Notes under the pieces: model-generated | Told to the model about the DNA's origin: nothing | Seen by the model: the letters and a program-made list of their open reading frames with translations, nothing else | Databases searched by the model: none | Position numbers and translations under genes: made by a program | Shown: positions 52,850-60,074 of the stretch, in pieces | Numbering within the stretch: position 1 is the first letter of the stretch | Layout: each line of letters opens with the position of its first letter | Assembly (NCBI GenBank): GCA_023382535.1 | Contig: JAHDWA010000058.1 | Span: forward strand, 1-60,074 | Source of the DNA: Anaerolineae bacterium | Lineage (GTDB): Bacteria; Chloroflexota; Anaerolineae; 4572-78; J111 | Reading direction: 5' to 3' | DNA: 60,074 bases

Positions 52850-54580
52850 TCACTCTACCTCCGGCGCTTCCGGGGCGACTCTTAGGGTGGATTCATTGCG
52901 GTAAGTCACCAGCCCAGGCGCTGCCCCTTTGATGGCCCGGACATACTTTTTGAGGGTGACATCCACCTCGGCGCTGGTATCGTTGCGGGCGCGGGAATAA
53001 TAGGCGGCGACGGCGGCGGCCCAGAAAACATCCGCCTCGGAGGGCAACCCCTGGGCAGTCGGGATGACCACGTGCGCGCCGGGCACGTTACGGGCGTGCA
53101 GCCACAAATCGTCGGCGGCGGCACGGTTGAAGGTGAGGTGGGCATTTTGGAGGGCATTTTTACCGACCCAGACGGTCGCCCCATCCGGGGCAGTCAGGCG
53201 AAGGTAGCGGGTGGCGTTCTTTTTTTGCTGTTTTTCGCGGCGGCTCATCGGACGAAAACCGGCGGCAGCTAACTCCTCGGCCACGGCGTCAATCTCCGGC
53301 CGGTTCTCGGCCATCAGCAAATCTTGTTCCAACTGTTCCAGGTAGTTCTCTTCCAGCGTTATTTTTTCCAGTTGCGCCGGAATCTCGCCGCCGGCGCGGA
53401 GGGCTTTACGGTAGCGGCTAAAATATTCCTGGGCGTTTTCGCTGGCAGAGAGAGCCGGGTCAAGGGCCACTTTAAGCTGGCGTTCGCCAAAGGGCACGAC
53501 CAACTCCTTTTGACCGGGCTTGATTTGATAGGCGTAGGTCAGAATAGCTTCCCCTTTTTCCTTAAGCGCGTTCGGGTCGGCCTGGGCCGCTGCATCCTCG
53601 GCCAGACGCTCCCGGCGGCGGGCCAGTTTCTGGCGGGCATCGGTGATGGCCTGGAACAGGGGCGCTTTGGCGGCGGCATAGCCGGAAGCAGCCTCCATAA
53701 AGTAGATTTCAACGGCGGCAGAGAGAGTCTCATAAGGTTGAGTCCGGGGCAAATGCTGTAAGGGATAGGGCGCAAAGGCTAAAGGCCGGTCCTCCTCATC
53801 CAGGGCCAGCGTCGGCTGCCACTGCTCCTGGGCCAGATGGTCGAACAGACCGTGGAAGGCAGTCAGGAGAGGGGTCAGGAGTGAAAGGCCACCCACTTGG
53901 GTTTCGATGCTGCCGGTGGCCCGGTAAACGATCTCACGGGCCAGCAGCGGGCTGACCCCGGTCACGGTTTCGGTCAGCAGGCGGGCCAGGCTCAACTGCG
54001 GCGAGGCTTCGGCCAGCTCCTGGCGCAGAGCAAATTCGGTTAAGTCGGTAGGGACCAATTTGAGTTGGGGGGGAGGCGGTTCGTAAAGTTGGCCGGGAAG
54101 AAGGGTGCGAGGAGGGACAGCGTTTGACGTTCTAACGTTCAACGTTTCAACGTTTTTGGTCAGGCGAGCGACCCCCAGAATGGTCTGGTCCAGGTCCAGC
54201 AGAATAAGATTGCTGCGTGTTCCCATTAACTCAACGGCCAGGATAGTCGAGCCAACCGGGCTGACAAGGCTGAGGTAAAGCAGGCGTTCATAGGCCGGTT
54301 GGTCAACAGCGGCCAGCCGAGCGCCGTGCATGTATTTGCGCAGAACCAGCATGAGCGGCGTTTCGTGGCCGGTACCGCGCCGCACCTTCTGGCTGCTCAG
54401 AAACAGGCGTGGGGCCTGAGGTTCTGCGGACAAAATCAAGTAGTGCCGAACCGGGTGGACGTAAATTTCGAGGCCGTAGGTCAGAGAGTTAATCTGAGTA
54501 ACCCGCTGGACACGCCCTCCTAATATTGTCTGGCGCAGTTCACTGGCCATAGCGGCCGTGGAGAAAGTATCAAAAGTCAT
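52850..54580 (-). CDS. rqcH: RqcH/NFACT family protein (ribosome quality control)
   Basis: 576 residues. NFACT-N domain at the start (FDTFSTAAMASELRQTILGGRVQRV), a helix-hairpin-helix and coiled-coil middle (about 300-430), and the NFACT-R domain at the end with VWVGKNALQNAHLTF and LWLHARNVPGAHVVI. RqcH binds stalled 50S subunits and adds C-terminal alanine tails that target broken nascent chains for degradation; older annotations call it fibronectin-binding protein. Near residue 145 the protein carries a short tract encoded by an intergenic-type repeat. No strong ribosome site is visible. Confidence 0.92.
   Translation of the reverse strand: MTFDTFSTAAMASELRQTILGGRVQRVTQINSLTYGLEIYVHPVRHYLILSAEPQAPRLFLSSQKVRRGTGHETPLMLVLRKYMHGARLAAVDQPAYERLLYLSLVSPVGSTILAVELMGTRSNLILLDLDQTILGVARLTKNVETLNVRTSNAVPPRTLLPGQLYEPPPPQLKLVPTDLTEFALRQELAEASPQLSLARLLTETVTGVSPLLAREIVYRATGSIETQVGGLSLLTPLLTAFHGLFDHLAQEQWQPTLALDEEDRPLAFAPYPLQHLPRTQPYETLSAAVEIYFMEAASGYAAAKAPLFQAITDARQKLARRRERLAEDAAAQADPNALKEKGEAILTYAYQIKPGQKELVVPFGERQLKVALDPALSASENAQEYFSRYRKALRAGGEIPAQLEKITLEENYLEQLEQDLLMAENRPEIDAVAEELAAAGFRPMSRREKQQKKNATRYLRLTAPDGATVWVGKNALQNAHLTFNRAAADDLWLHARNVPGAHVVIPTAQGLPSEADVFWAAAVAAYYSRARNDTSAEVDVTLKKYVRAIKGAAPGLVTYRNESTLRVAPEAPEVE
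54121..54155. repeat. AACGTT-type repeat inside rqcH
   Basis: Four near copies of AACGTT with 2-3 base spacers (minus-strand reading AACGTTGAAACGTTGAACG…) lie in frame within rqcH, coding for NVETLNVRTSNA. It looks like an intergenic repeat that entered the gene without breaking the frame. Confidence 0.5.
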
Positions 54581-54605
54581 GAGCCAACACTTAAAGGCAA
54601 GTTTC

Positions 54606-54644
54606 GTAACCTTGTTCCCAAACTGAGTTTGGGAACAAGGTTAC
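54606..54644. repeat. 39-nt perfect inverted repeat between HK and rqcH genes
   Basis: GTAACCTTGTTCCCAAACT and its exact inverse flank one G. No T-run follows on either strand, so it is not a typical terminator. Repeats with the core TTCCCAAACT...AGTTTGGGAA are widespread REP-like elements in several phyla (from memory). Confidence 0.75.
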
Positions 54645-54658
54645 AACGTGGTTGCAGG

Positions 54659-55783
54659 TCAGGAGCTAACATTTAAGGGCAAGCTAAAACGGATGGTTGT
54701 ACCTTGACTGGTCAGACCATCACTCTGGGCCGAGATTTCACCGCCGTGCGCGCTGACCAGATTCTTGGCAATGGCTAATCCCAGGCCGGTTCCCCGAGAA
54801 TTACCCGCTTTGTAAAACCGATCAAAAATGTAAGGCAGGACTTCCGGAGAAATGCCCGTCCCGGTATCGCTGACGGCAACCGTCACCCGCTGCTCACCGG
54901 CGTCAAGTTGACCTGTTACCTGGATCTGTCCCCCGGATGGGGTATGGCGCAACGCATTGGCGATCAAATTTGCCAGTACCTCCCGGATGCGAACAGGGTC
55001 TATGTCTAACAGGGGTATATCGTCGGCGATGGCGGCGCTTAATTCAACGCCTGTGGCCTCGGCCTGAGCGCGAAATGAAGCGAGGGTCTCGCCGGCGAGG
55101 ACGCTCAAATCGGTCGGCTCACGATGAAGCTGCAGCGCGCCGCTTTCCACTAAAGCCAGGGTGCGCAGGTCGTCAATGAGCCGGGCCAGCACGTGGGTGT
55201 CTTCTAAAATCGGCCTGAGATGAGCATCATCGTGGGGATAGACGCCATCCAGCAGTCCCTCAAGATTGCCTTGAATCACGGTCAGCGGTGTGCGCAGCTC
55301 GTGGGTCACGTCGGCCAGCAGATTACGGCGCTGAGTTTCGTTCCGTTCCAGGCGTTCGGCCATGGCATTAAAAGCCCGGACAAGCGCACGGACTTCCCTG
55401 GGACCATGTTCGGCCATCCGGGTAGAGTAGTCCCCCGCCTCCACCCGCCCGACCGCCTCCATCAGTTCGCCGACCGGTGTGGTGACTCGCCGGAGCAGCC
55501 GTCCTACCAGCATGAAGCCGAGCAGGCCAATTAAGAAAATACCGCAAAAGAAGAAGGGTGGCGGACCCTCATGCTGAATGTTGGGTTGTCCTGAACTGAT
55601 GAAGGTAAACCAGGAGGTCAGCGCCCCCACTCCGGCCGCAATCAAAATTAGAATCACTAGCAGGCCGAGGATGCGCCAGAAGAAGAAACGGCGCATTTTA
55701 GACCAGGCTGGTCCCTGCGGCGGCCAGGGTTCATCATCGGGCCACCAGTGTGGGCGACGGCGGGGGCGAAAGGGAGGCGGCAT
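54659..55783 (-). CDS. Sensor histidine kinase (two-component)
   Basis: 374 residues. Pro/Arg-rich N-terminus, two membrane helices (about 30-58 and 74-95), a HAMP domain (about 90-145), HisKA with the phospho-His in DVTHELRTPLTVI near 165, and HATPase with N, G1 (DTGTGISP) and G2 (GTGLGLAI) boxes. There is only a short outer loop between the helices, so sensing is probably in or near the membrane. The response regulator gene lies 58 bases upstream in the same orientation. Confidence 0.93.
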   Translation of the reverse strand: MPPPFRPRRRPHWWPDDEPWPPQGPAWSKMRRFFFWRILGLLVILILIAAGVGALTSWFTFISSGQPNIQHEGPPPFFFCGIFLIGLLGFMLVGRLLRRVTTPVGELMEAVGRVEAGDYSTRMAEHGPREVRALVRAFNAMAERLERNETQRRNLLADVTHELRTPLTVIQGNLEGLLDGVYPHDDAHLRPILEDTHVLARLIDDLRTLALVESGALQLHREPTDLSVLAGETLASFRAQAEATGVELSAAIADDIPLLDIDPVRIREVLANLIANALRHTPSGGQIQVTGQLDAGEQRVTVAVSDTGTGISPEVLPYIFDRFYKAGNSRGTGLGLAIAKNLVSAHGGEISAQSDGLTSQGTTIRFSLPLNVSS

Positions 55784-55841
55784 CAGCTACTCATCGTCAT
55801 TATTCAGGTGCGGCGCGCTTACCAGGGGTGGCGCACCCGTT

Positions 55842-56522
55842 CTATTCATCTGCAAATTTATACCCAACTCCATACACGGTCAAGATATAACGCGGTTCGC
55901 GGGGGTCCGGCTCCAGCTTGCGGCGAATATTTTTGATGTGCGCGTCAATGGCGCGTTCGTAGGACTCAAAGGCGACGCCGTGAACCGCATCAAGCAGTTG
56001 CGAGCGGGTGAAGATGCGCCCCGGCTGGCGGGCCAGCGCGGCGAGCAGTTCAAACTCTGTCGGCGTCAGTTCGATCAGGTGGTCGTCCAGAGTTACCCGC
56101 ATGCGCGGCACGTCAAGGGTTAACTGGCCAATACGGATCAATTCTTCAGTCACGGGCGTTGCTTCAGCCCGACGCAGCACCGCCCGGATGCGGGCAATCA
56201 GTTCCTTGGGGCTGAAGGGTTTGGTCAGATAATCGTCCGCGCCCAATTCCAGGCCGACCAGCTTATCCGACTCTTCGCCCCGCGCGGTCAGCATAATAAT
56301 GGGCACGTTTGACTCCTTACGCAGGGCGCGGGTCACGTCGAGGCCGTCCATGTCGGGTAAGCCCAAATCCAGAACAATTAAATTGGGTTTCTCCGCACGG
56401 GCGACGGCCAGGGCGGCTTTGCCGGTTTCAGCGGTCAGCACGATACAGCCGGCATGTTCAAGGTAATCGCGGGCCAGTTGAAGAATTTTAACTTCGTCAT
56501 CAACAACGAGAATGGTTTTCAT
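55842..56522 (-). CDS. OmpR/PhoB-type response regulator
   Basis: 226 residues. Receiver domain (1-120) with the acidic pair VDDE, phospho-Asp in VLDLGLPDMDG at 51 and Lys in TKPFS at 101, followed by an OmpR-type winged helix (about 130-226; LTPTEFELLAALARQPGRIFTR and DAHIKNIRRKLE). It regulates transcription when phosphorylated by the histidine kinase encoded downstream. Targets may include the small membrane protein gene directly upstream. Confidence 0.94.
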   Translation of the reverse strand: MKTILVVDDEVKILQLARDYLEHAGCIVLTAETGKAALAVARAEKPNLIVLDLGLPDMDGLDVTRALRKESNVPIIMLTARGEESDKLVGLELGADDYLTKPFSPKELIARIRAVLRRAEATPVTEELIRIGQLTLDVPRMRVTLDDHLIELTPTEFELLAALARQPGRIFTRSQLLDAVHGVAFESYERAIDAHIKNIRRKLEPDPREPRYILTVYGVGYKFADE

Positions 56523-56645
56523 CTTTGTTTTCGATTAACAAACTGTTTCTCCAGTGGGGTCATTTTCATCTCGATGAATCCTTTTTTGAGAGGAGAAACG
56601 CCTGCTTTTTGACGTTCCTCCTTTCAAATTTTGCCGGCCAATCTC

Positions 56646-57053
56646 TCAGCTTCCCACCGATGGCGGCGGGGTTTGCTCTGCGCCCTGGGTATGGGCCTGG
56701 CGATGCCACTCGTCAAACATGGGTGGGACACCCCTATCCCAGGGGCCATGCCTCCAGCCGTGGCCCCACGGTCCACCCCAGACCAATCCGCGCACCAACA
56801 AAAAGACGAGCAGAATGAATAACAACGGCCCGAAGCAGCCAAAGAACCCAAAGCCAAAGGGCCGGGGATGCCAGAACGGCCCCCCATAATAAGGGTAGAG
56901 CCTGGCTCCTTCTTCCGGCGAAAGCGCAGCCAGTTTGCCGCTCTCAGCCAACCCCTGGGCGACCCCGGCGTTATAGGCATACACGCCCAAACTCACCGCA
57001 CCGGCGATCAAGACCAGCGCCAACAAAACTCCTAAAACAATTCTCCTGTTCAT
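56646..57053 (-). CDS. Small membrane protein, Gly/Pro/Trp/His-rich
   Basis: 135 residues from ATG 57053 (AAAGGAGAAACAACC upstream). Two membrane helices (about 5-25 and 70-90) with a G-G-P-F-W-H-P-R-P-F-G-F-G-F-F-G loop and a Trp/His/Gly-rich tail (RGLVWGGPWGHGWRHGPWD). Such proteins are often found next to two-component systems of this type, and the W/H-rich tail could bind metal. Function unknown; probably co-regulated with the response regulator 123 bases downstream. Confidence 0.75.
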   Translation of the reverse strand: MNRRIVLGVLLALVLIAGAVSLGVYAYNAGVAQGLAESGKLAALSPEEGARLYPYYGGPFWHPRPFGFGFFGCFGPLLFILLVFLLVRGLVWGGPWGHGWRHGPWDRGVPPMFDEWHRQAHTQGAEQTPPPSVGS

Positions 57054-57172
57054 GGTTGTTTCTCCTTTCACTCCGACAGGAATTCTATTGTTCAACCTTA
57101 CGAACAGGAGTATAGCGCTCGATTGTGAACCAATTGTGAAGCAGCGATGGAGGTATTGCGGAGGCGAAAAGG

Positions 57173-58228
57173 TCAAAACAGGGCTAACTTGGCCGCCAAA
57201 TCTGCGGCAGTATCATTGCCGCGCATACGAATGCGTTTGAGTTCGAACCGGTCGTTAAAGGATTGCTCAAGACCCCACTGGGTTGTGACCGCCCCCCAAA
57301 AATTGGCCGACTCCAGTACTTTGATGGTCAGTTCGTCGTAGCGACCGGACGGGTAGCAGAAAAAGCGAACCGGCTCGCCAGTCCGTTCTTCGATCGCTTC
57401 TTTGGAGCCGAGGATTTCATAGACCAGGAAGTCCACATCTTTGCCGGCTAGATCGGAATGGCGGTAGCTATGCGAACCAAACTCCATCCCGGCCTGATGC
57501 ATTTCCTTAACCATGTCCCAGGAAAGATAATCCACATTGTTCTCATCAATAGGTTGGGTAAAGACAAAAAAAGTGGCCCCATAACTGTATTGGCGGAGCA
57601 GGGGAAAAGCGTGCTCATAATGGTCGCGATAGCCGTCGTCAAAAGTAAGAATAATGGGCTTGGGCGGAAGAGTCGTTTTTTCACTGAGGGCGTAGGATAG
57701 CTGCTCCAGGGAGATCGTTTCATAGCCTTCCTGGCGCAAGTAAGCCAACTGAGCCTCAAATTGTTCGGGCGTGACAGACAGATCGCGGCGAATAACATCG
57801 GCGCCGGCAGGCGGGATGGAGAGGTAATGGTACATCAGAATTGGCACCCGCAGGGTCAAACCCTGGGCGGTGGGGGTTGGCTCGGGGGTGGGGGTGTCGG
57901 TGCTGGTAGGTGTGGCTGAAGGCAAAGGGGTCGCCGTTGGCGTGAGGGCGCCGGTAGGCGTCTCGGTGGGGGTGGGGGTGCGGGTGGGGCTGGGGGTAAA
58001 AGTAGAGGTAGGGCTGGGGGTCGAGCTGGGACTAGGGGTAAAAGTAGGGACCGGGGTCGAGGTGAAGGTGGGGCGGCGGGTGAGTGTTGGGGAGGCGAGG
58101 AGGCTGGAAGAGGCAGACCCTTGATTATAACCGGCGACAAAGCCGAGGCCCATTTGGAGGCCCACCACGACGAACAACAGGGGAGCAACAAACCAATAGC
58201 GAGCCAAGGCCCGCACTTTTGACTTCAC
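57173..58228 (-). CDS. Polysaccharide deacetylase (NodB domain), membrane-anchored
   Basis: 351 residues from GTG 58228 (AAGGA upstream). A membrane anchor (about 13-35), a Thr/Pro/Ser-rich wall-spanning linker (about 45-125), then a NodB domain with [18 protein letters not shown] (catalytic Asp-Asp), [10 protein letters not shown] (metal His pair) and a C-terminal FFCYPSGRY. It would remove acetyl groups from N-acetylglucosamine polymers outside the membrane. The start is close to the promoter region upstream of xseB. The reading frame ends 3 bases before the N-terminal extension of the preceding small protein. Confidence 0.9.
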   Translation of the reverse strand: MKSKVRALARYWFVAPLLFVVVGLQMGLGFVAGYNQGSASSSLLASPTLTRRPTFTSTPVPTFTPSPSSTPSPTSTFTPSPTRTPTPTETPTGALTPTATPLPSATPTSTDTPTPEPTPTAQGLTLRVPILMYHYLSIPPAGADVIRRDLSVTPEQFEAQLAYLRQEGYETISLEQLSYALSEKTTLPPKPIILTFDDGYRDHYEHAFPLLRQYSYGATFFVFTQPIDENNVDYLSWDMVKEMHQAGMEFGSHSYRHSDLAGKDVDFLVYEILGSKEAIEERTGEPVRFFCYPSGRYDELTIKVLESANFWGAVTTQWGLEQSFNDRFELKRIRMRGNDTAADLAAKLALF

Positions 58229-58289
58229 AGACGTTGTCCTTACTGATAATGAAAATCGAGATCAAATTTGGAGTATACGTGGGGTTAAA

Positions 58290-58312
58290 GAGGCTGTCAA
58301 AGTGACAGCCTC
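58290..58312 (-). terminator. Hairpin terminator after xseB
   Basis: GAGGCTGTCA and TGACAGCCTC form a perfect 10-bp stem with a 3-base loop, just after the xseB stop on the minus strand. A short T-run (TTTAA) follows, so termination is probable though not ideal. Confidence 0.6.
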
Positions 58313-58316
58313 GTGT

Positions 58317-58553
58317 CTATTCCTCATCAAAATCCACCAATTCGCCGGAGGGGGCCAGGGTTTTGATGCGCAACTCGGCGCTGTCTAACTGCCGGTTGCA
58401 GTACTGAGCCAGAACCATGCCGCGCTGATAGAGCGCCAGCGCTTCTTCCAGCGGCAAATTGCCAACCTCCAATTTCTGCACGGTTTCTTCCAATTCACGG
58501 TAGGCTTGTTCAAAGCTTAGTGTTTCGAGGGTGAGTTGGCTCTTTTCATTCAT
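58317..58553 (-). CDS. xseB: Exodeoxyribonuclease VII small subunit
   Basis: 78 residues with AGAGGAA upstream. The SFEQAYRELEETVQKLEVGNLPLEEALALYQRGM pattern is diagnostic for XseB. With the large subunit it degrades single-stranded DNA from both ends into oligonucleotides. The large-subunit gene is the next but one upstream (59638), with an epimerase gene between them. Confidence 0.95.
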   Translation of the reverse strand: MNEKSQLTLETLSFEQAYRELEETVQKLEVGNLPLEEALALYQRGMVLAQYCNRQLDSAELRIKTLAPSGELVDFDEE

Positions 58554-58574
58554 AAAATATTCCTCTTACGGCAT

Positions 58575-58639
58575 GACCGCCGACCACCGACGGCCGACCG
58601 CTAAACGATGCGGTGGTCAGCGGTCAATCGTCGGCGGTC
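58575..58639. repeat. GACCGC-rich inverted repeat overlapping the epimerase 3' end
   Basis: Arms GACCGCCGAC (58575-58584) and GTCGGCGGTC (58630-58639) enclose further GACCGC/GCGGTC units. The repeat supplies the last seven codons and the stop of the epimerase gene. It looks like a dispersed intergenic repeat. Confidence 0.65.
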
Positions 58640-59579
58640 GTTTTTCCCACGCCAGCGACCACTCAATCGCCCGCTTAATGCCCTCCGCAAAAGAGACCTG
58701 CGGCTGGTAGCCCAGCATTGTTTTAGCCCTGGTCAAATCGGCCACGTAGAAATTGATCTCGCCCGGCTGGATGGGCTGGTCAATGATGGTCGGGGTGACA
58801 CCCAGGTTGGCGGCGATGGTTTCGGCCAGTTGCACCAGGGTAGCCGGGCTGCCGGAACTGAGGTTAAAGGTTTCATTAACTACCTCACCGCTAAACAATT
58901 TGTCAATACCCAACATCAGACCGTTGATGCAGTCGTCCACGTAGGTAAAATCTATCATCTTGCGGCGGCCGTAGATCGTTACCGGCTCGCCCCGGCGCAT
59001 TTGGTCAATAAAAATATGCAGCACGCGGGTCATGCGCTCGATGTCGTTGTCGTAGCGGCCATAGACATTACTCAGGCGAAAGACGAGGTACTTGAGGTTG
59101 TAACAGTTAGCGTAGGCATAAATCAACATCTCGTCGGCCATTTTGTAGGCGGCGTAGGGGCTGAGGATATGGAAAACATCGGCGGTGTCTTCACCCACTC
59201 GCGGCGGAGTCGGGCGGCCGTAGACCTCCCTGGAACTGCTAAAAATGAGGGGCACGTTTTGGCTGCGACAATATTCCAGCACATGAAAGGTAATTGTCGT
59301 ATTTTCATGGGCGCGGCGCGGGTCTTTGACCAATTCGTGAACCTTGGCGTTAGCCGCCAGGTGGACCACCAAATCGGGCCGATCAAAGCCGGGCTGAATG
59401 GAAGCGATTTCCGCCGGGTCGGGCATGCTCTCGGCCAGGTTGTGCTGCAGGGTGGGGATTTGATCTGTCCAGGTACTTTGGCGTTTGTCAACGCCGACAA
59501 CCAGATTTCCTTTTTGCAGGAGGGCCAGGCCGAGATTGGTACCGACCTGCCCGCTGCTGCCAGTGATTAGGATTTTCAA
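58617..59579 (-). CDS. NAD-dependent epimerase/dehydratase (SDR family)
   Basis: About 320 residues from TTG 59579 (GGAGAAACTACC upstream; the longer frame runs through a repeat). The Rossmann motif ITGSSGQVGTN opens the protein; the catalytic Y-x-x-x-K is YAAYKMADE near 140, with Ser in FSSSREVYG. Extended SDRs of this kind epimerise or dehydrate nucleotide sugars for envelope polysaccharides; the substrate is unknown. It sits between the two subunits of exonuclease VII, and its last codons come from a repeat. Confidence 0.88.
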   Translation of the reverse strand: MKILITGSSGQVGTNLGLALLQKGNLVVGVDKRQSTWTDQIPTLQHNLAESMPDPAEIASIQPGFDRPDLVVHLAANAKVHELVKDPRRAHENTTITFHVLEYCRSQNVPLIFSSSREVYGRPTPPRVGEDTADVFHILSPYAAYKMADEMLIYAYANCYNLKYLVFRLSNVYGRYDNDIERMTRVLHIFIDQMRRGEPVTIYGRRKMIDFTYVDDCINGLMLGIDKLFSGEVVNETFNLSSGSPATLVQLAETIAANLGVTPTIIDQPIQPGEINFYVADLTRAKTMLGYQPQVSFAEGIKRAIEWSLAWEKRPPTIDR

Positions 59580-59605
59580 GGTAGTTTCTCCGAGATGATA
59601 ATTTT

Positions 59606-59630
59606 CGTATTGCGTATTGCGTGTTGCGTA
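59606..59630. repeat. Tandem CGTATTG heptamers
   Basis: CGTATTG-CGTATTG-CGTGTTG-CGTA: three heptamer units between the xseA stop and the epimerase start. This type of short repeat often marks intergenic regions in such genomes. Confidence 0.6.
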
Positions 59631-59637
59631 AGGCACA

Positions 59638-60074
59638 TCATGTTTCAGGGTGAAGCCTCACTTTGGGACTCACTTTTGCTCCAAACTCTCCGTCACTTAC
59701 TTTGACCACAATTTCATCGTCCTGGCTCACTTGAGCCGTTTGGGTAACAACAAGCTGCTCCTTTTGCACAATGGCATATCCACGGGCCAGGGTAGCCTGG
59801 GGATCGAGCGTGTCCAGGCGAGCCGATAACGTTTTTACCCGCTCCTGTTGGAGCGAGAGATAGTGCTGCACCGTTCGGCCCGCCCGATTAACCAGGGTAT
59901 CAAGCTGCTGACGGTAGTTGTTGAAGGCAGCCTGGGGCGAAATCCGGGCCAAAGCCCACTGCTGACGAGTGACATCGGCTCGGGCCGCGGCCACCTGCTG
60001 CCGGGCGGCATCCATCAAAGCCAATTCCTGAGCATAGATCACCCGCTTGAGTTCCACTTTATCGGGTGTGACCA
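59638..60074 (-). CDS. xseA: Exodeoxyribonuclease VII large subunit, C-terminal part (cut by window edge)
   Basis: The frame is open to the window end, so the N-terminal part is missing. The visible ~145 residues are the coiled-coil and C-terminal end of XseA, including the conserved RGYAIVQ motif near the end (TLARGYAIVQKEQLV). The preceding VTPDKVELKR matches the point where the catalytic domain joins the coil. It works with the XseB protein encoded at 58317. Confidence 0.9.
   Translation of the reverse strand, partial: VTPDKVELKRVIYAQELALMDAARQQVAAARADVTRQQWALARISPQAAFNNYRQQLDTLVNRAGRTVQHYLSLQQERVKTLSARLDTLDPQATLARGYAIVQKEQLVVTQTAQVSQDDEIVVKVSDGEFGAKVSPKVRLHPET

Noticed and set aside
58608..59570. 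320-codon ORF on the plus strand
   Set aside because: It is antisense to the epimerase gene, which has clear SDR motifs; the long frame is a side effect of high GC.

Overview
The window looks like one contiguous piece of a chromosome from a Chloroflexota bacterium, probably class Anaerolineae. I infer this from the gene families, the Thr/Pro-rich linkers joined to beta-propellers, the TadZ-like receiver domain and the style of the intergenic repeats; there is no rRNA or other marker gene to prove it. A large integrated mobile island fills about 1-46560. It is visibly richer in A+T, except for a GC-richer plasmid-like segment at about 34-39 kb. Ordinary GC-rich chromosome follows from about 46560 to 60074.

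The right end of the island is well defined. A large serine recombinase (44830-46578) has integrated inside comM (yifB). Only the first ~350 codons of comM remain (46544-47602, minus strand), and the last codons and the stop of the recombinase are read from comM DNA. The left attachment site and the rest of comM are not in the window, so the island continues past position 1. A second, decayed comM-like fragment lies inside the island at 32490-32771.

Island, left to right. (a) 1-5690, plus strand: two kinase-like genes, a UPF1-like SF1 helicase with an internal membrane segment, and a winged-helix-like protein, followed by an IS4-type transposase remnant. (b) 5980-6146: a consensus promoter, a 21-codon ORF and an intrinsic terminator, likely a small RNA or leader, just before a NERD-pseudokinase gene (6204-7640). 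(c) 7698-24734, minus strand: a seven-gene operon encoding an XRE-kinase, an Sm-like/TPR/ATPase giant, an ATPase-kinase, a NYN nuclease with helical repeats, an HD-like/NYN protein, an effector-associated-domain/HD-like/kinase/trypsin protein and a Trypco1-type small protein. Three of these carry closely related kinase domains. This looks like an intracellular signalling and conflict (immunity or cell-suicide) system. (d) 25115-32441, minus strand: a CHAT (caspase-like) TPR protease gene with two single-pass membrane proteins bearing TolB-like propellers and a small helical protein. (e) 33571-37662, plus strand: a plasmid-like maintenance module with an FtsK-type translocase, a ParM-like actin and a ParR-like protein, plus candidate centromere and operator repeats. 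(f) 37973-41189: a small overlapping gene pair and a membrane NB-ARC-type NTPase. (g) 41711-46578: excisionase-like HTH proteins, a divergent repressor, a tyrosine recombinase and the serine recombinase.

Chromosomal part: LysE-type exporter, a dehydrogenase E2 subunit, a Phd antitoxin with an extraordinary multidomain RelE fusion (RelE - TadZ-like REC - CpaF-like helices - two VOC domains - KOW), a DUF1003 protein, RqcH/NFACT, a two-component system, a small membrane protein, a polysaccharide deacetylase, xseB, an NDP-sugar epimerase and the 3' part of xseA. Several short intergenic repeat families have invaded genes or gene ends here.
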